DNA from: Mycolicibacterium sp. P1-5
Lineage (GTDB): Bacteria > Actinomycetota > Actinomycetes > Mycobacteriales > Mycobacteriaceae
DNA: 64,000 nucleotides
Reading direction: 5' to 3'
Assembly: GCF_008329565.1 (NCBI RefSeq)
Contig: NZ_NPKT01000009.1
Span: 1-64,000, forward strand
Part shown: one piece after another, positions 9,596-16,004 of the stretch
Layout: every line of letters starts with the position of its first letter
Position numbering within the stretch: position 1 is the stretch's first letter
Translations under genes and position numbers: made by a program
Notes under the pieces: generated by a model
The model's input: only the letters and a program-made list of their open reading frames with translations
Database searches by the model: none
Told to the model about the DNA's origin: nothing

Positions 9596-9957
9596 CCGGA
9601 AAGACGCCCGAGCGTCACGAATGCCGCCAGCGCGAATAACACGGTGTTGACCGCGACCGCCTTGGGTTCGTGCAGCCGGCTGTGCGCCCATGCCGCGCCG
9701 ATCATCACGACACACAAACCTGCCGCGGCCAGCGGGGTGAGCACTTTCGCGATGCCGCTCAACCACGGCGCCACCAATCCGATGGCAGCCAAGATCTCCG
9801 CCGAGGCGGTGATACGAACAACTGGCATCGGGAACATTGCAATCCCGGTCTGCCCGGTCGCCAACAGCCGGTCCCTGCGCATCGTGAGTTTTGCTGTGCC
9901 AGAAGCGGCGAAGACCGCAGCAAGTGTGAGTTGTGCCAGCCATAGCAGGATGTCCAT
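9592..9957 (-). CDS. DoxX-like family integral membrane protein
   Basis: The 121-residue protein has four transmembrane segments: MDILLWLAQLTLAAVFAASG, then a short loop, 'ASAEILAAIGLVAPWLSGIA', 'LTPLAAAGLCVVMIGAAWAH' and 'VNTVLFALAAFVTLGRL'. This is the DoxX/DoxD-like topology, with 'SGTAKLTM' after the first helix as usual for the family. ATG 9957 is chosen because GGAG lies 5 bases upstream; a longer frame to 9984 has no such site. It is the promoter-proximal gene of the operon with enoyl-CoA hydratase and lies 34 bases downstream of an ECF41-type promoter. DoxX-like proteins have been linked to redox stress membrane complexes. Confidence 0.8.
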   Translation of the reverse strand: MDILLWLAQLTLAAVFAASGTAKLTMRRDRLLATGQTGIAMFPMPVVRITASAEILAAIGLVAPWLSGIAKVLTPLAAAGLCVVMIGAAWAHSRLHEPKAVAVNTVLFALAAFVTLGRLSG

Positions 9958-9990
9958 CGCTTCTCCATCGTCGTTGGGGTACACCCCTTG

Positions 9991-10017
9991 GACGAACGCG
10001 ACTCAGCCGCTGTGACA
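9991..10017 (-). promoter_or_regulatory. ECF41-type promoter for the DoxX/enoyl-CoA hydratase operon
   Basis: On the minus strand TGTCACA (10017-10011) is followed after exactly 16 bases by CGTC (9994-9991). This is the published target consensus of ECF41 sigma factors, TGTCACA-N16-CGTC. It lies 34 bases upstream of the DoxX start, in the right orientation. The identity of the consensus is from memory; the match itself is seen directly. Confidence 0.8.
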
Positions 10018-10041
10018 CTCGACCTGGAAATTTCGCCGATG

Positions 10042-10068
10042 TGTCACAGATGGCACCCCGTCACCGTC
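10042..10068 (+). promoter_or_regulatory. ECF41-type promoter for the sigma factor gene (autoregulation)
   Basis: On the plus strand TGTCACA (10042-10048) is followed after exactly 16 bases by CGTC (10065-10068), identical in both boxes and spacing to the element facing the other way 25 bases to the left. It sits 41 bases upstream of the sigma-factor GTG, which has its own GGGAGG ribosome-binding site. This implies that the sigma factor transcribes its own gene. Confidence 0.8.
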
Positions 10069-10108
10069 TAGAGGAAGGGACAAGAGTCGAACAACCACGG
10101 GAGGTGCC

Positions 10109-11017
10109 GTGCCTGACGGTGAGGAAGCCGCCGATCTGAGGCCGCTACTGTTCTCGATTGCCTACCGGATGCTGGGCAGTGTCGCCGACGCCGAGGACAT
10201 CGTGCAGGCGACTTATGTGCGCTACCTCGACCACTGCAGGCAAGGTCGTGAGGTCGAGTCGCTTCGAGCACTGCTGACGACGATCACCACCCGCTTGGCC
10301 ATCGACGAGCTCCGCTCGGCACGCGTGCAGCGGGAAAGCTACATCGGGCCCTGGCTGCCGGAGCCGCTGCTGACTTCCAACGAGCCGAACGTCGCCGACA
10401 CGGCAGTGACGTCGGACTCGTTGTCAATGGCGTTTCTGGTGCTGTTGGAGACGCTCTCTCCGGTCGAGCGAGCCGTCTTCCTGCTGCGCGAGGTGTTCGT
10501 TTACGACTACGACGAGATTGCGCGGATCACCGGCAAGTCGGAGGCCAACTGTCGACAACTGCTGACGCGTGCCCGCCGGCATGTGGACGCCGGTCGGCGT
10601 CGATTCGAGGCGGATGCAGCCCAGCGTGCGGCTCTGGCCGACCGGTTCTTTGGAGCAGCCGAGCGGGGCGCGCTCGGCCCTCTCGTCGAGCTGCTCGCCG
10701 AGGACGTCGCGTTCTACGGTGACGGTGGTAGCGCCGGCCGAGGAGTGCGGCAGCCGGTGTTCGGCCGTATCCGTGTGCAGCGTGTGCTCGACGGAATCTT
10801 CGACGCCTACAGCCGCTTCGGCGCACGGTTCGAACGTTGCGGGATAAATGGCGGCCCCGGCTTGTTGACGTTCGATGCTGCTGGTGGCCTCATCAACGTC
10901 CTCACCATCGACGTCTGCGACAACCGGATCTGCACCGTGCGTTCGGTGATCAACCCAGACAAGCTCGGGCACCTCGGCCTGCCGCTGTCCGAGCTCGCCC
11001 AGCGGCCCCGGCGATGA
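10109..11017 (+). CDS. sigJ: ECF41-group RNA polymerase sigma factor with C-terminal SnoaL-like domain (SigJ-like)
   Basis: The 302-residue protein has region 2 ('RPLLFSIAYRMLGSVADAED') and region 4 ('LSPVERAVFLLREVF...DYDEIARITGKSEANCRQLL'). These are fused to a SnoaL/NTF2-like domain from about residue 180. The ECF41 markers are seen: WLPEP at 82-86 and NPDKL at 282-286. The third marker, DGGGK-like, is present only as DGGSA near 205. In this group the C-terminal domain replaces an anti-sigma factor and sets activity. The start is GTG 10109 with a GGGAGG site. It is divergent from a DoxX/enoyl-CoA hydratase operon, and both carry matching promoters. The M. tuberculosis counterpart would be SigJ; orthology is inferred. 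Confidence 0.85.
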   Translation: MPDGEEAADLRPLLFSIAYRMLGSVADAEDIVQATYVRYLDHCRQGREVESLRALLTTITTRLAIDELRSARVQRESYIGPWLPEPLLTSNEPNVADTAVTSDSLSMAFLVLLETLSPVERAVFLLREVFVYDYDEIARITGKSEANCRQLLTRARRHVDAGRRRFEADAAQRAALADRFFGAAERGALGPLVELLAEDVAFYGDGGSAGRGVRQPVFGRIRVQRVLDGIFDAYSRFGARFERCGINGGPGLLTFDAAGGLINVLTIDVCDNRICTVRSVINPDKLGHLGLPLSELAQRPRR

Positions 11018-11089
11018 GCGTTCGCCCGACGCGACAGGTCGAGCGGGAGATTCGCCGCTAGGCGAGGGAACAAAGCAACAGCCGCCAAG

Positions 11090-11110
11090 GTTGAGTCGGT
11101 CAGACTGAAC
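11090..11110. promoter_or_regulatory. HAIR-like (HspR) operator upstream of lon
   Basis: GTTGAGT-N7-ACTGAAC (11090-11096, 11104-11110) is an imperfect inverted repeat that matches the HspR-associated HAIR consensus CTTGAGT-N7-ACTCAAG at 11 of 14 positions with the correct 7-base spacer. It lies just upstream of the lon ribosome-binding site, where a bound repressor would block transcription or initiation. HspR control of lon is inferred from this match and from heat-shock regulation of lon in other actinobacteria. Confidence 0.5.
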
Positions 11111-11122
11111 TTTGGAGGATTG

Positions 11123-13444
11123 ATGGCTGACGCCAAATCTGTGCCGGTGTTGTTTGTGAGCGAGCCGATCGTGCTGCCGGGAATGGTGGTGCCGATCGAA
11201 CTCGACGACGCCGCCCGTGCCGCGGTGGACGCGGCGCAGGCCACCCCGACCGGCACGCTCTTGATCGCGCCGCGTTTGGACGATCGCTACCCCACCTACG
11301 GTGTGCTGGCATCGATCGTGCAGGTCGGCCGCATTCCTGGCGGCGGCGCCGCTGCTGTGGTTCGCGGTGAGAGTCGCGCCCACATCGGGTCCGGAACCAC
11401 TGGGCCGGGCGCCGCACTGTGGGTCGAGGTCGACGAAATAACAGCGGTCGAGCCGACCGACGAAACCAAGGCGCTGGCCGGCGAATACAAGAAACTCCTG
11501 CTGGCGATGCTGCAGCGCCGTGAAGCCTGGCAGATCGTCGATGTGGTCAACAAGATCGCCGATCCGTCGACGCTCGCCGATACCGCCGGCTACGCGTCGT
11601 ATCTGTCCGACGTGCAGAAGCGCCAGCTGCTGGAGACCGAGGACGTGGCCGAGCGGCTGCGGGTGCTGATCGGCTGGACCAACGACTTGCTGGCCGAGGT
11701 CGAGGTCAACGACAAGATCGCCGAGGACGTGCGCGAGGGCATGGACAAGCAGCAGAAGGAATTCCTCCTGCGCCAGCAGCTCAACGCGATCCGCAAGGAA
11801 CTCGGCGAAGGTGAGCCCGACGGTAGTGATGACTACCGCGGCCGCATCGAGGCGGCAGACCTGCCCGAGAAGGTCCGCGAGGCCGCGCTCCGGGAAGTTG
11901 GCAAGCTTGAACGCTCCAGCGAGCAGAGCCCAGAGGGTGGCTGGATCCGCACCTGGCTGGACACCGTCTTGGACCTGCCGTGGAACAGCCGCACCGAGGA
12001 CTCGACCGATCTTCAGGCGGCCCGGGGCATCCTGGATGCCGACCACCACGGGTTGGATGACGTCAAGGACCGCATCGTCGAGTACTTGGCCGTGCGCACG
12101 CGTCGGGCCCAGCGGGGCCTGCAGGTGGTCGGCGGCCGCGGCTCCGGTGCCGTGATGGTGCTGGCCGGCCCTCCCGGTGTCGGTAAGACGTCGCTGGGTG
12201 AGAGCGTGGCAAGAGCGTTGGGCCGCAAGTTCGTTCGCGTTGCCCTGGGCGGCGTGCGCGACGAGGCGGAGATCCGTGGTCACCGTCGCACCTACGTCGG
12301 CGCATTACCCGGCCGGATCGTCCGCGCGATCGGCGAGGCCGGTTCGATGAACCCGGTCGTGCTCCTCGACGAGATCGACAAGGTCGGCTCGGACTACCGC
12401 GGTGACCCCAGCGCTGCGCTGCTCGAGGTTTTGGACCCGGCGCAGAACCACACGTTCCGCGACCACTACCTGGACCTGGATCTCGACCTGTCCGACGTGG
12501 TGTTCCTGGCGACAGCCAACGTGATCGAGAACATCCCCTCGGCGCTGCTGGATCGCATGGAGTTGGTCCAGATCGACGGGTACACCGAGGACGACAAGGT
12601 GGCCATCGCCCGCGACTACCTGCTGCCCCGGCAGCGCGACCGCGCGGCGCTGACCCCCGACGAGGTCACGGTCACCGACGCGGCGCTGCGCAAGATCGCT
12701 GCGGACTACACCCGTGAACCCGGGGTGCGGCAGTTCGAGCGACTGCTGGCCAAGGCCCTGCGCAAGGCGACGACCAAGCTGGCTGTTTCTGACGAGGCGT
12801 TGACCATCGACGAGCCCGATCTCGTTGGCTACCTTGGCCGTCCGCGGTTCACGCCGGAATCGGCGGAACGCACTGCGGTGCCGGGGGTAGCGACCGGGCT
12901 CGCCGTGACGGGCCTCGGCGGCGATGTGCTCTACATCGAGGCCGGGTCTACCGAAGGCGAGCCGAGCCTGCAGCTGACCGGCCAGCTGGGTGAGGTGATG
13001 AAGGAATCGGCGCAGATCGCGCTGTCCTACGTCCTCAGCCATGCCGAGCAGCTGGGCGTGGATCCCGCGGCGCTGAACCGCAAGATCCACGTACACGTGC
13101 CGGCCGGCGCGGTGCCCAAGGATGGTCCGTCCGCCGGTGTGACGATGGTGACCGCGCTGGTCTCCATGGCCACCGGGCGGCAGGTTCGCTCGGACGTCGG
13201 GATGACCGGTGAGGTCACCCTGAACGGCCGGGTGCTGCCGATCGGCGGCGTCAAGCAGAAGCTGCTGGCCGCGGGGCGTGCCGGGCTCTCAACGGTTTTC
13301 ATCCCGCAGCGCAACGAGGCCGACCTGGACGACGTCCCGGCCGAGGTGCTCGAGGCGCTGACGGTGAAGCCGATGACAGATGTCGCCGATATCGTCGCGC
13401 AGGCGTTGGAGCCGGCGACCGACGCAGCCACCGCCGCCGCCTGA
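11123..13444 (+). CDS. lon: ATP-dependent Lon protease
   Basis: The 773-residue homo-oligomeric AAA+ protease of the cytosol has an N-terminal LAN domain from residue 1 ('VPVLFVSEPIVLPGMVVPIE'). Walker A 'GPPGVGKTSL' is near residue 350, Walker B 'VVLLDEIDKVG' near 411, and the proteolytic dyad Ser in 'KDGPSAGVTM' near 669 with Lys in 'GGVKQKLLAA' near 710. Length is typical. ATG 11123 is preceded by GGAGGA at a good distance. Lon degrades misfolded and short-lived regulatory proteins. M. tuberculosis lacks lon, so its presence supports a fast-growing species. A HAIR-like box precedes it and a 21-base-pair hairpin follows it. Confidence 0.95.
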   Translation: MADAKSVPVLFVSEPIVLPGMVVPIELDDAARAAVDAAQATPTGTLLIAPRLDDRYPTYGVLASIVQVGRIPGGGAAAVVRGESRAHIGSGTTGPGAALWVEVDEITAVEPTDETKALAGEYKKLLLAMLQRREAWQIVDVVNKIADPSTLADTAGYASYLSDVQKRQLLETEDVAERLRVLIGWTNDLLAEVEVNDKIAEDVREGMDKQQKEFLLRQQLNAIRKELGEGEPDGSDDYRGRIEAADLPEKVREAALREVGKLERSSEQSPEGGWIRTWLDTVLDLPWNSRTEDSTDLQAARGILDADHHGLDDVKDRIVEYLAVRTRRAQRGLQVVGGRGSGAVMVLAGPPGVGKTSLGESVARALGRKFVRVALGGVRDEAEIRGHRRTYVGALPGRIVRAIGEAGSMNPVVLLDEIDKVGSDYRGDPSAALLEVLDPAQNHTFRDHYLDLDLDLSDVVFLATANVIENIPSALLDRMELVQIDGYTEDDKVAIARDYLLPRQRDRAALTPDEVTVTDAALRKIAADYTREPGVRQFERLLAKALRKATTKLAVSDEALTIDEPDLVGYLGRPRFTPESAERTAVPGVATGLAVTGLGGDVLYIEAGSTEGEPSLQLTGQLGEVMKESAQIALSYVLSHAEQLGVDPAALNRKIHVHVPAGAVPKDGPSAGVTMVTALVSMATGRQVRSDVGMTGEVTLNGRVLPIGGVKQKLLAAGRAGLSTVFIPQRNEADLDDVPAEVLEALTVKPMTDVADIVAQALEPATDAATAAA

Positions 13445-13451
13445 CGCCCTA

Positions 13452-13511
13452 GCGAGCAGACGCAGATTCGCACCAGAATCGACCGATTCATGCGAATCTG
13501 CGTCTGCTCGC
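13452..13511. terminator. Perfect 21-bp hairpin after lon
   Basis: The arms 13452-13472 and 13491-13511 are perfectly complementary over 21 bases around an 18-base loop. The arm ends in GCGAGCAGACGCAGATTCGC, a sequence type recalled as recurring at gene ends in mycobacterial genomes. It starts 7 bases after the lon stop, so it should terminate lon, and it runs directly into the truncated 5' end of the tfoX relic. Confidence 0.75.
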
Positions 13512-13515
13512 GGCG

Positions 13516-13774
13516 TTGGTGGGGCTAACGAACCGGCTGCGCGAACTGGTCGCCACCGAACGTGGCGTCGAAGAGAAGCGGATGTTCGGCGGTCTGGCGT
13601 TTCTGATCAACGGCAACATGGCCGTCGCGGCCAGCGGGCAGGGTGGCCTGATGGTGCGCGTGCCGCCCGACGACACCGCCGAACTGCTGACCCGCGAACA
13701 CACCGAACCCGTGGTCATGGCGGGGCGGGGTGACCCTCGGCGTCGGTTACGCCAAATCGCTGCCCGCGAAATAA
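13516..13774 (+). pseudogene. TfoX/Sxy N-terminal domain relic, internal deletion and 5' truncation
   Basis: The frame from TTG 13516 encodes 'NRLRELVATERGVEEKRMFG', then 'GLAFLINGNMAVAASGQGGL', 'MVRVPPDD' and 'EPVVMAGR', a clear TfoX N-terminal domain. Normal family members continue with about 25 residues (usually including a GWLRV block) and end in GxxYAxSLPxK. Here, right after MAGR, the expected ending reappears in another frame as 'GVGYAKSLPAK' with a TAA at 13772. Roughly 60-75 bases have therefore been lost with a frameshift. The 5' end also lacks the usual MAYDxDLA opening and a ribosome-binding site, and abuts the hairpin. The out-of-frame continuation to 13887 is not a genuine ending. 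Confidence 0.75.
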
Positions 13775-13879
13775 CCCCGGAAGAACTTCGCGCTGCGGGC
13801 GCGGCACCGGACGCTGAAATCCCTTACGCCGAAGTGACGCTTCGTTTCGTCGGCCCGTCTGGCGGGTATCGCCTGGCAA

Positions 13880-14521
13880 ATGGATGATTCGGAAGCCAGG
13901 CGCCTCGTACAGCGATTGCGCCAGCACGCGGGCCGGACCTATGCAGCTGAAGCGGGAATCACCCTGCGCGACACTCCGATGCCGCTGTTCCAGTTGATGG
14001 TGCTGTGCATGCTGGCCAGCAAGCCGATCGACGCCTCGATCGCGATGCAAGCCGCCAGAGAGTTGTTCCGCGCCGGACTGCGAACGCCCCGCGCGGTGCT
14101 CTCGGCCAACCGGCAGACGATGATCGACGCGTTCGCCCGGGCGCACTACGTGCGCTACGACGAGAGTTCGGCGTCGAGGCTGACCGAGCTCGCCACCCGG
14201 ATCAACGACGACTACCGCAACGACCTACGCACTCTGGCCCGGGTCAGCAAGCCCGATGTGCGGACCGCCAAGCAGCTGATCAAACAGTTCACCGGCATCG
14301 GCGACACCGGGTCGGACATCTTCCTGCGCGAGGTCCAGGACGTCTGGCCGTGGGTGCGGCCTTACTTCGACAAGCGTGCGCTGGACAGCGCCGAGCAACT
14401 CGGACTGCCCCGCGATCCCGAAAAGCTGGCCCGTCTCACCGGTCGGGTGATCGCACCGCTGGCCGCGGCGCTTGTACGGGTTTCCCTGGACGACGACGTG
14501 CGGCAACGCGTCGCCGGCTGA
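13880..14521 (+). CDS. HhH-GPD superfamily (endonuclease III-like) protein
   Basis: The 213-residue protein starts MDDSEARRLVQRLRQHAGRT. The segment 'KQLIKQFTGIGDTGSDIFLR' is a helix-hairpin-helix, followed by 'WPWVRPYFDKRA', whose Asp is in the position of the catalytic Asp of HhH-GPD glycosylases. The lyase Lys expected in the hairpin is Thr here, and the C-terminal cysteines of an iron-sulfur cluster are absent. If active, it would behave as a monofunctional DNA glycosylase rather than an AP lyase. The substrate is unknown. It is followed after 3 bases by the DUF72 gene, so the two are co-transcribed. Confidence 0.65.
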   Translation: MDDSEARRLVQRLRQHAGRTYAAEAGITLRDTPMPLFQLMVLCMLASKPIDASIAMQAARELFRAGLRTPRAVLSANRQTMIDAFARAHYVRYDESSASRLTELATRINDDYRNDLRTLARVSKPDVRTAKQLIKQFTGIGDTGSDIFLREVQDVWPWVRPYFDKRALDSAEQLGLPRDPEKLARLTGRVIAPLAAALVRVSLDDDVRQRVAG

Positions 14522-14524
14522 CAA

Positions 14525-15253
14525 TTGACGGTCCGCATCGGCACCTCAGGGTGGTCCTATGACCACTGGGACTCGGTGCTGTACCGCCCGGGCCTGCCGG
14601 TGGCCAAACGACTGGCCCGCTACGTCGAGGTGTTCGACACCGTCGAACTCAACGCCAGCTTTTACCGCTGGCCCAAGGACGCCACCTTCGAAGGCTGGCG
14701 CACCCGGCTGCCCGACGGCTTCACGATGACGGTCAAAGTGCACCGCGGACTGAGTCATTACCGCCGGCTCAACAATCCGGAACCGTGGATCGACCGCCTC
14801 GAACGCTGTCAGCGGGCTTTGGGTGACAAGCGCGAGGCGGTGCTGGTGCAGCTGCATCCCGACCTCGAACGCGACGACGCCCGCCTCGAACACTTCCTGT
14901 CGCTCATCCCGGACTGGATCCGAGTTGCCCTCGAAATGCGTCACCCCTCCTGGGACGACCCGGCAGTCTATGAGCTGCTGGAGCGCTACAACGCCGCCTA
15001 CGTCGTGATCAGCGGGCCGGGGATGCCGTGTGTGCTGCGCGCGACCACCGACCTGGTCTACGTGCGGATGCACGGTCCCGATACCGCCCCGATCTATGCG
15101 GGCGACTACACCGAGGACGACCTGCGCTGGTGGGCCGACCGGATCCGGGAATGGGAAGACCAGGACCGGCGGGTGCTGGTCTACTTCAACAACGACGGAC
15201 AGGGCCACGCCGTGCGTAATGCATTGCGGCTGCGCGAATTACTCAGCAGCTGA
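14525..15253 (+). CDS. DUF72 family protein (YecE-like, TIM-barrel fold)
   Basis: The 242-residue protein starts MTVRIGTSGWSYDHWDSVLY, the hallmark of DUF72. 'VELNASFYRWPKDATFEGWR' follows, and later 'YVRMHGPDTAPIYAGDYTED' and 'VLVYFNNDGQGHAVRNALRL', which are the conserved C-terminal blocks. The start codon is TTG 14525, 3 bases after the HhH-GPD stop. The family has a TIM-barrel-like fold and no established reaction. Its tight linkage to a DNA-glycosylase-like gene is suggestive only. The last 15 bases overlap the convergent SHOCT-domain gene. Confidence 0.85.
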   Translation: MTVRIGTSGWSYDHWDSVLYRPGLPVAKRLARYVEVFDTVELNASFYRWPKDATFEGWRTRLPDGFTMTVKVHRGLSHYRRLNNPEPWIDRLERCQRALGDKREAVLVQLHPDLERDDARLEHFLSLIPDWIRVALEMRHPSWDDPAVYELLERYNAAYVVISGPGMPCVLRATTDLVYVRMHGPDTAPIYAGDYTEDDLRWWADRIREWEDQDRRVLVYFNNDGQGHAVRNALRLRELLSS

Positions 15254-15985
15254 CTCGAGCAGTCGCTTTCGCGCGGTGGCGAATTCGCTATCGGTGAGGT
15301 CGCCGCGGTCCCGCATGGTCTTCAACGTCTGTAACCGTTCGGCGACGTTGGGCGGCAGGTCTTCCGGTTGCGGCGCGGCCCGGACAATCGGCTCGTCCTC
15401 GTCGAGCTCGATGAGGTGCGGCCGGACTGGATCGATACGCACCGTGACCCGGTCATCGGCCTCGGGCAGCTCACCCAGAGTGAACGTCGCGGTGACGCGT
15501 GCCTCGTAAGGCGCTGTGCCGTCAGGTCGTTCGACGCGCAGCCGCAGCACGCGGCGGCTGGCGTCCTTGTTGACCACGACGTTGAATGTCGGCCTGATGA
15601 CCTCGAGCACGAGACCGCTGGCCGACACCCCGGCACTGCGCAACTGGTCAACCCTGGAAACCTCGACACTGAGCCACGCCGCATACCCGGCGACGACGGC
15701 AGTCCACAACGCCAGCCACCACACTGACAACGGGGTGGTCCAGTCAGCGGCCCACGGCACGATCGAGGCGATCACCCAGCCCAGTACCGCCGGACGCGGC
15801 GATCGGCGGGAAATCGCCAGGAAGACAACGAACTGCACGATGTAACCGCCGAGCCAGACAGCCAGTACCCCGCCCTTGCCGGAGGTGGCACCGGCGTGGT
15901 CGAGCAGCCGGGTGGCCATCAACGCCGGTGCGACGATCAGCGCCCACCACAGCACCGAAAGCGCCGCAATCGTCCGCCACATCAC
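15239..15985 (-). CDS. Membrane protein with C-terminal SHOCT-type domain
   Basis: The 248-residue protein has four hydrophobic segments in the first 105 residues ('TIAALSVLWWALIVAPALMA', 'VLAVWLGGYIVQFVVFLAIS' and two more). A soluble beta-rich middle follows, ending in a short helix-turn segment 'ERLQTLKTMRDRGDLTDSEF', the SHOCT oligomerisation motif. Such proteins are widespread in actinobacteria with no assigned role. The start is GTG 15985 or the ATG directly after it. It converges on the DUF72 gene with a 15-base overlap and lies 19 bases downstream of the large SDR fusion gene, so both probably share a transcript. Confidence 0.7.
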   Translation of the reverse strand: MMWRTIAALSVLWWALIVAPALMATRLLDHAGATSGKGGVLAVWLGGYIVQFVVFLAISRRSPRPAVLGWVIASIVPWAADWTTPLSVWWLALWTAVVAGYAAWLSVEVSRVDQLRSAGVSASGLVLEVIRPTFNVVVNKDASRRVLRLRVERPDGTAPYEARVTATFTLGELPEADDRVTVRIDPVRPHLIELDEDEPIVRAAPQPEDLPPNVAERLQTLKTMRDRGDLTDSEFATARKRLLESAAE

Positions 15986-16004
15986 CGGGCCACGGTATAC
16001 CGCG

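Noticed and set aside
10424-12283. Minus-strand frame of 619 codons across sigJ and lon
   Set aside because: Both genes on the plus strand have full motif sets; this frame has none.
13775-13887. C-terminal part of the 123-residue TfoX frame as real coding sequence
   Set aside because: The true family ending appears in a different frame and stops at 13774, so this part is out-of-frame read-through.
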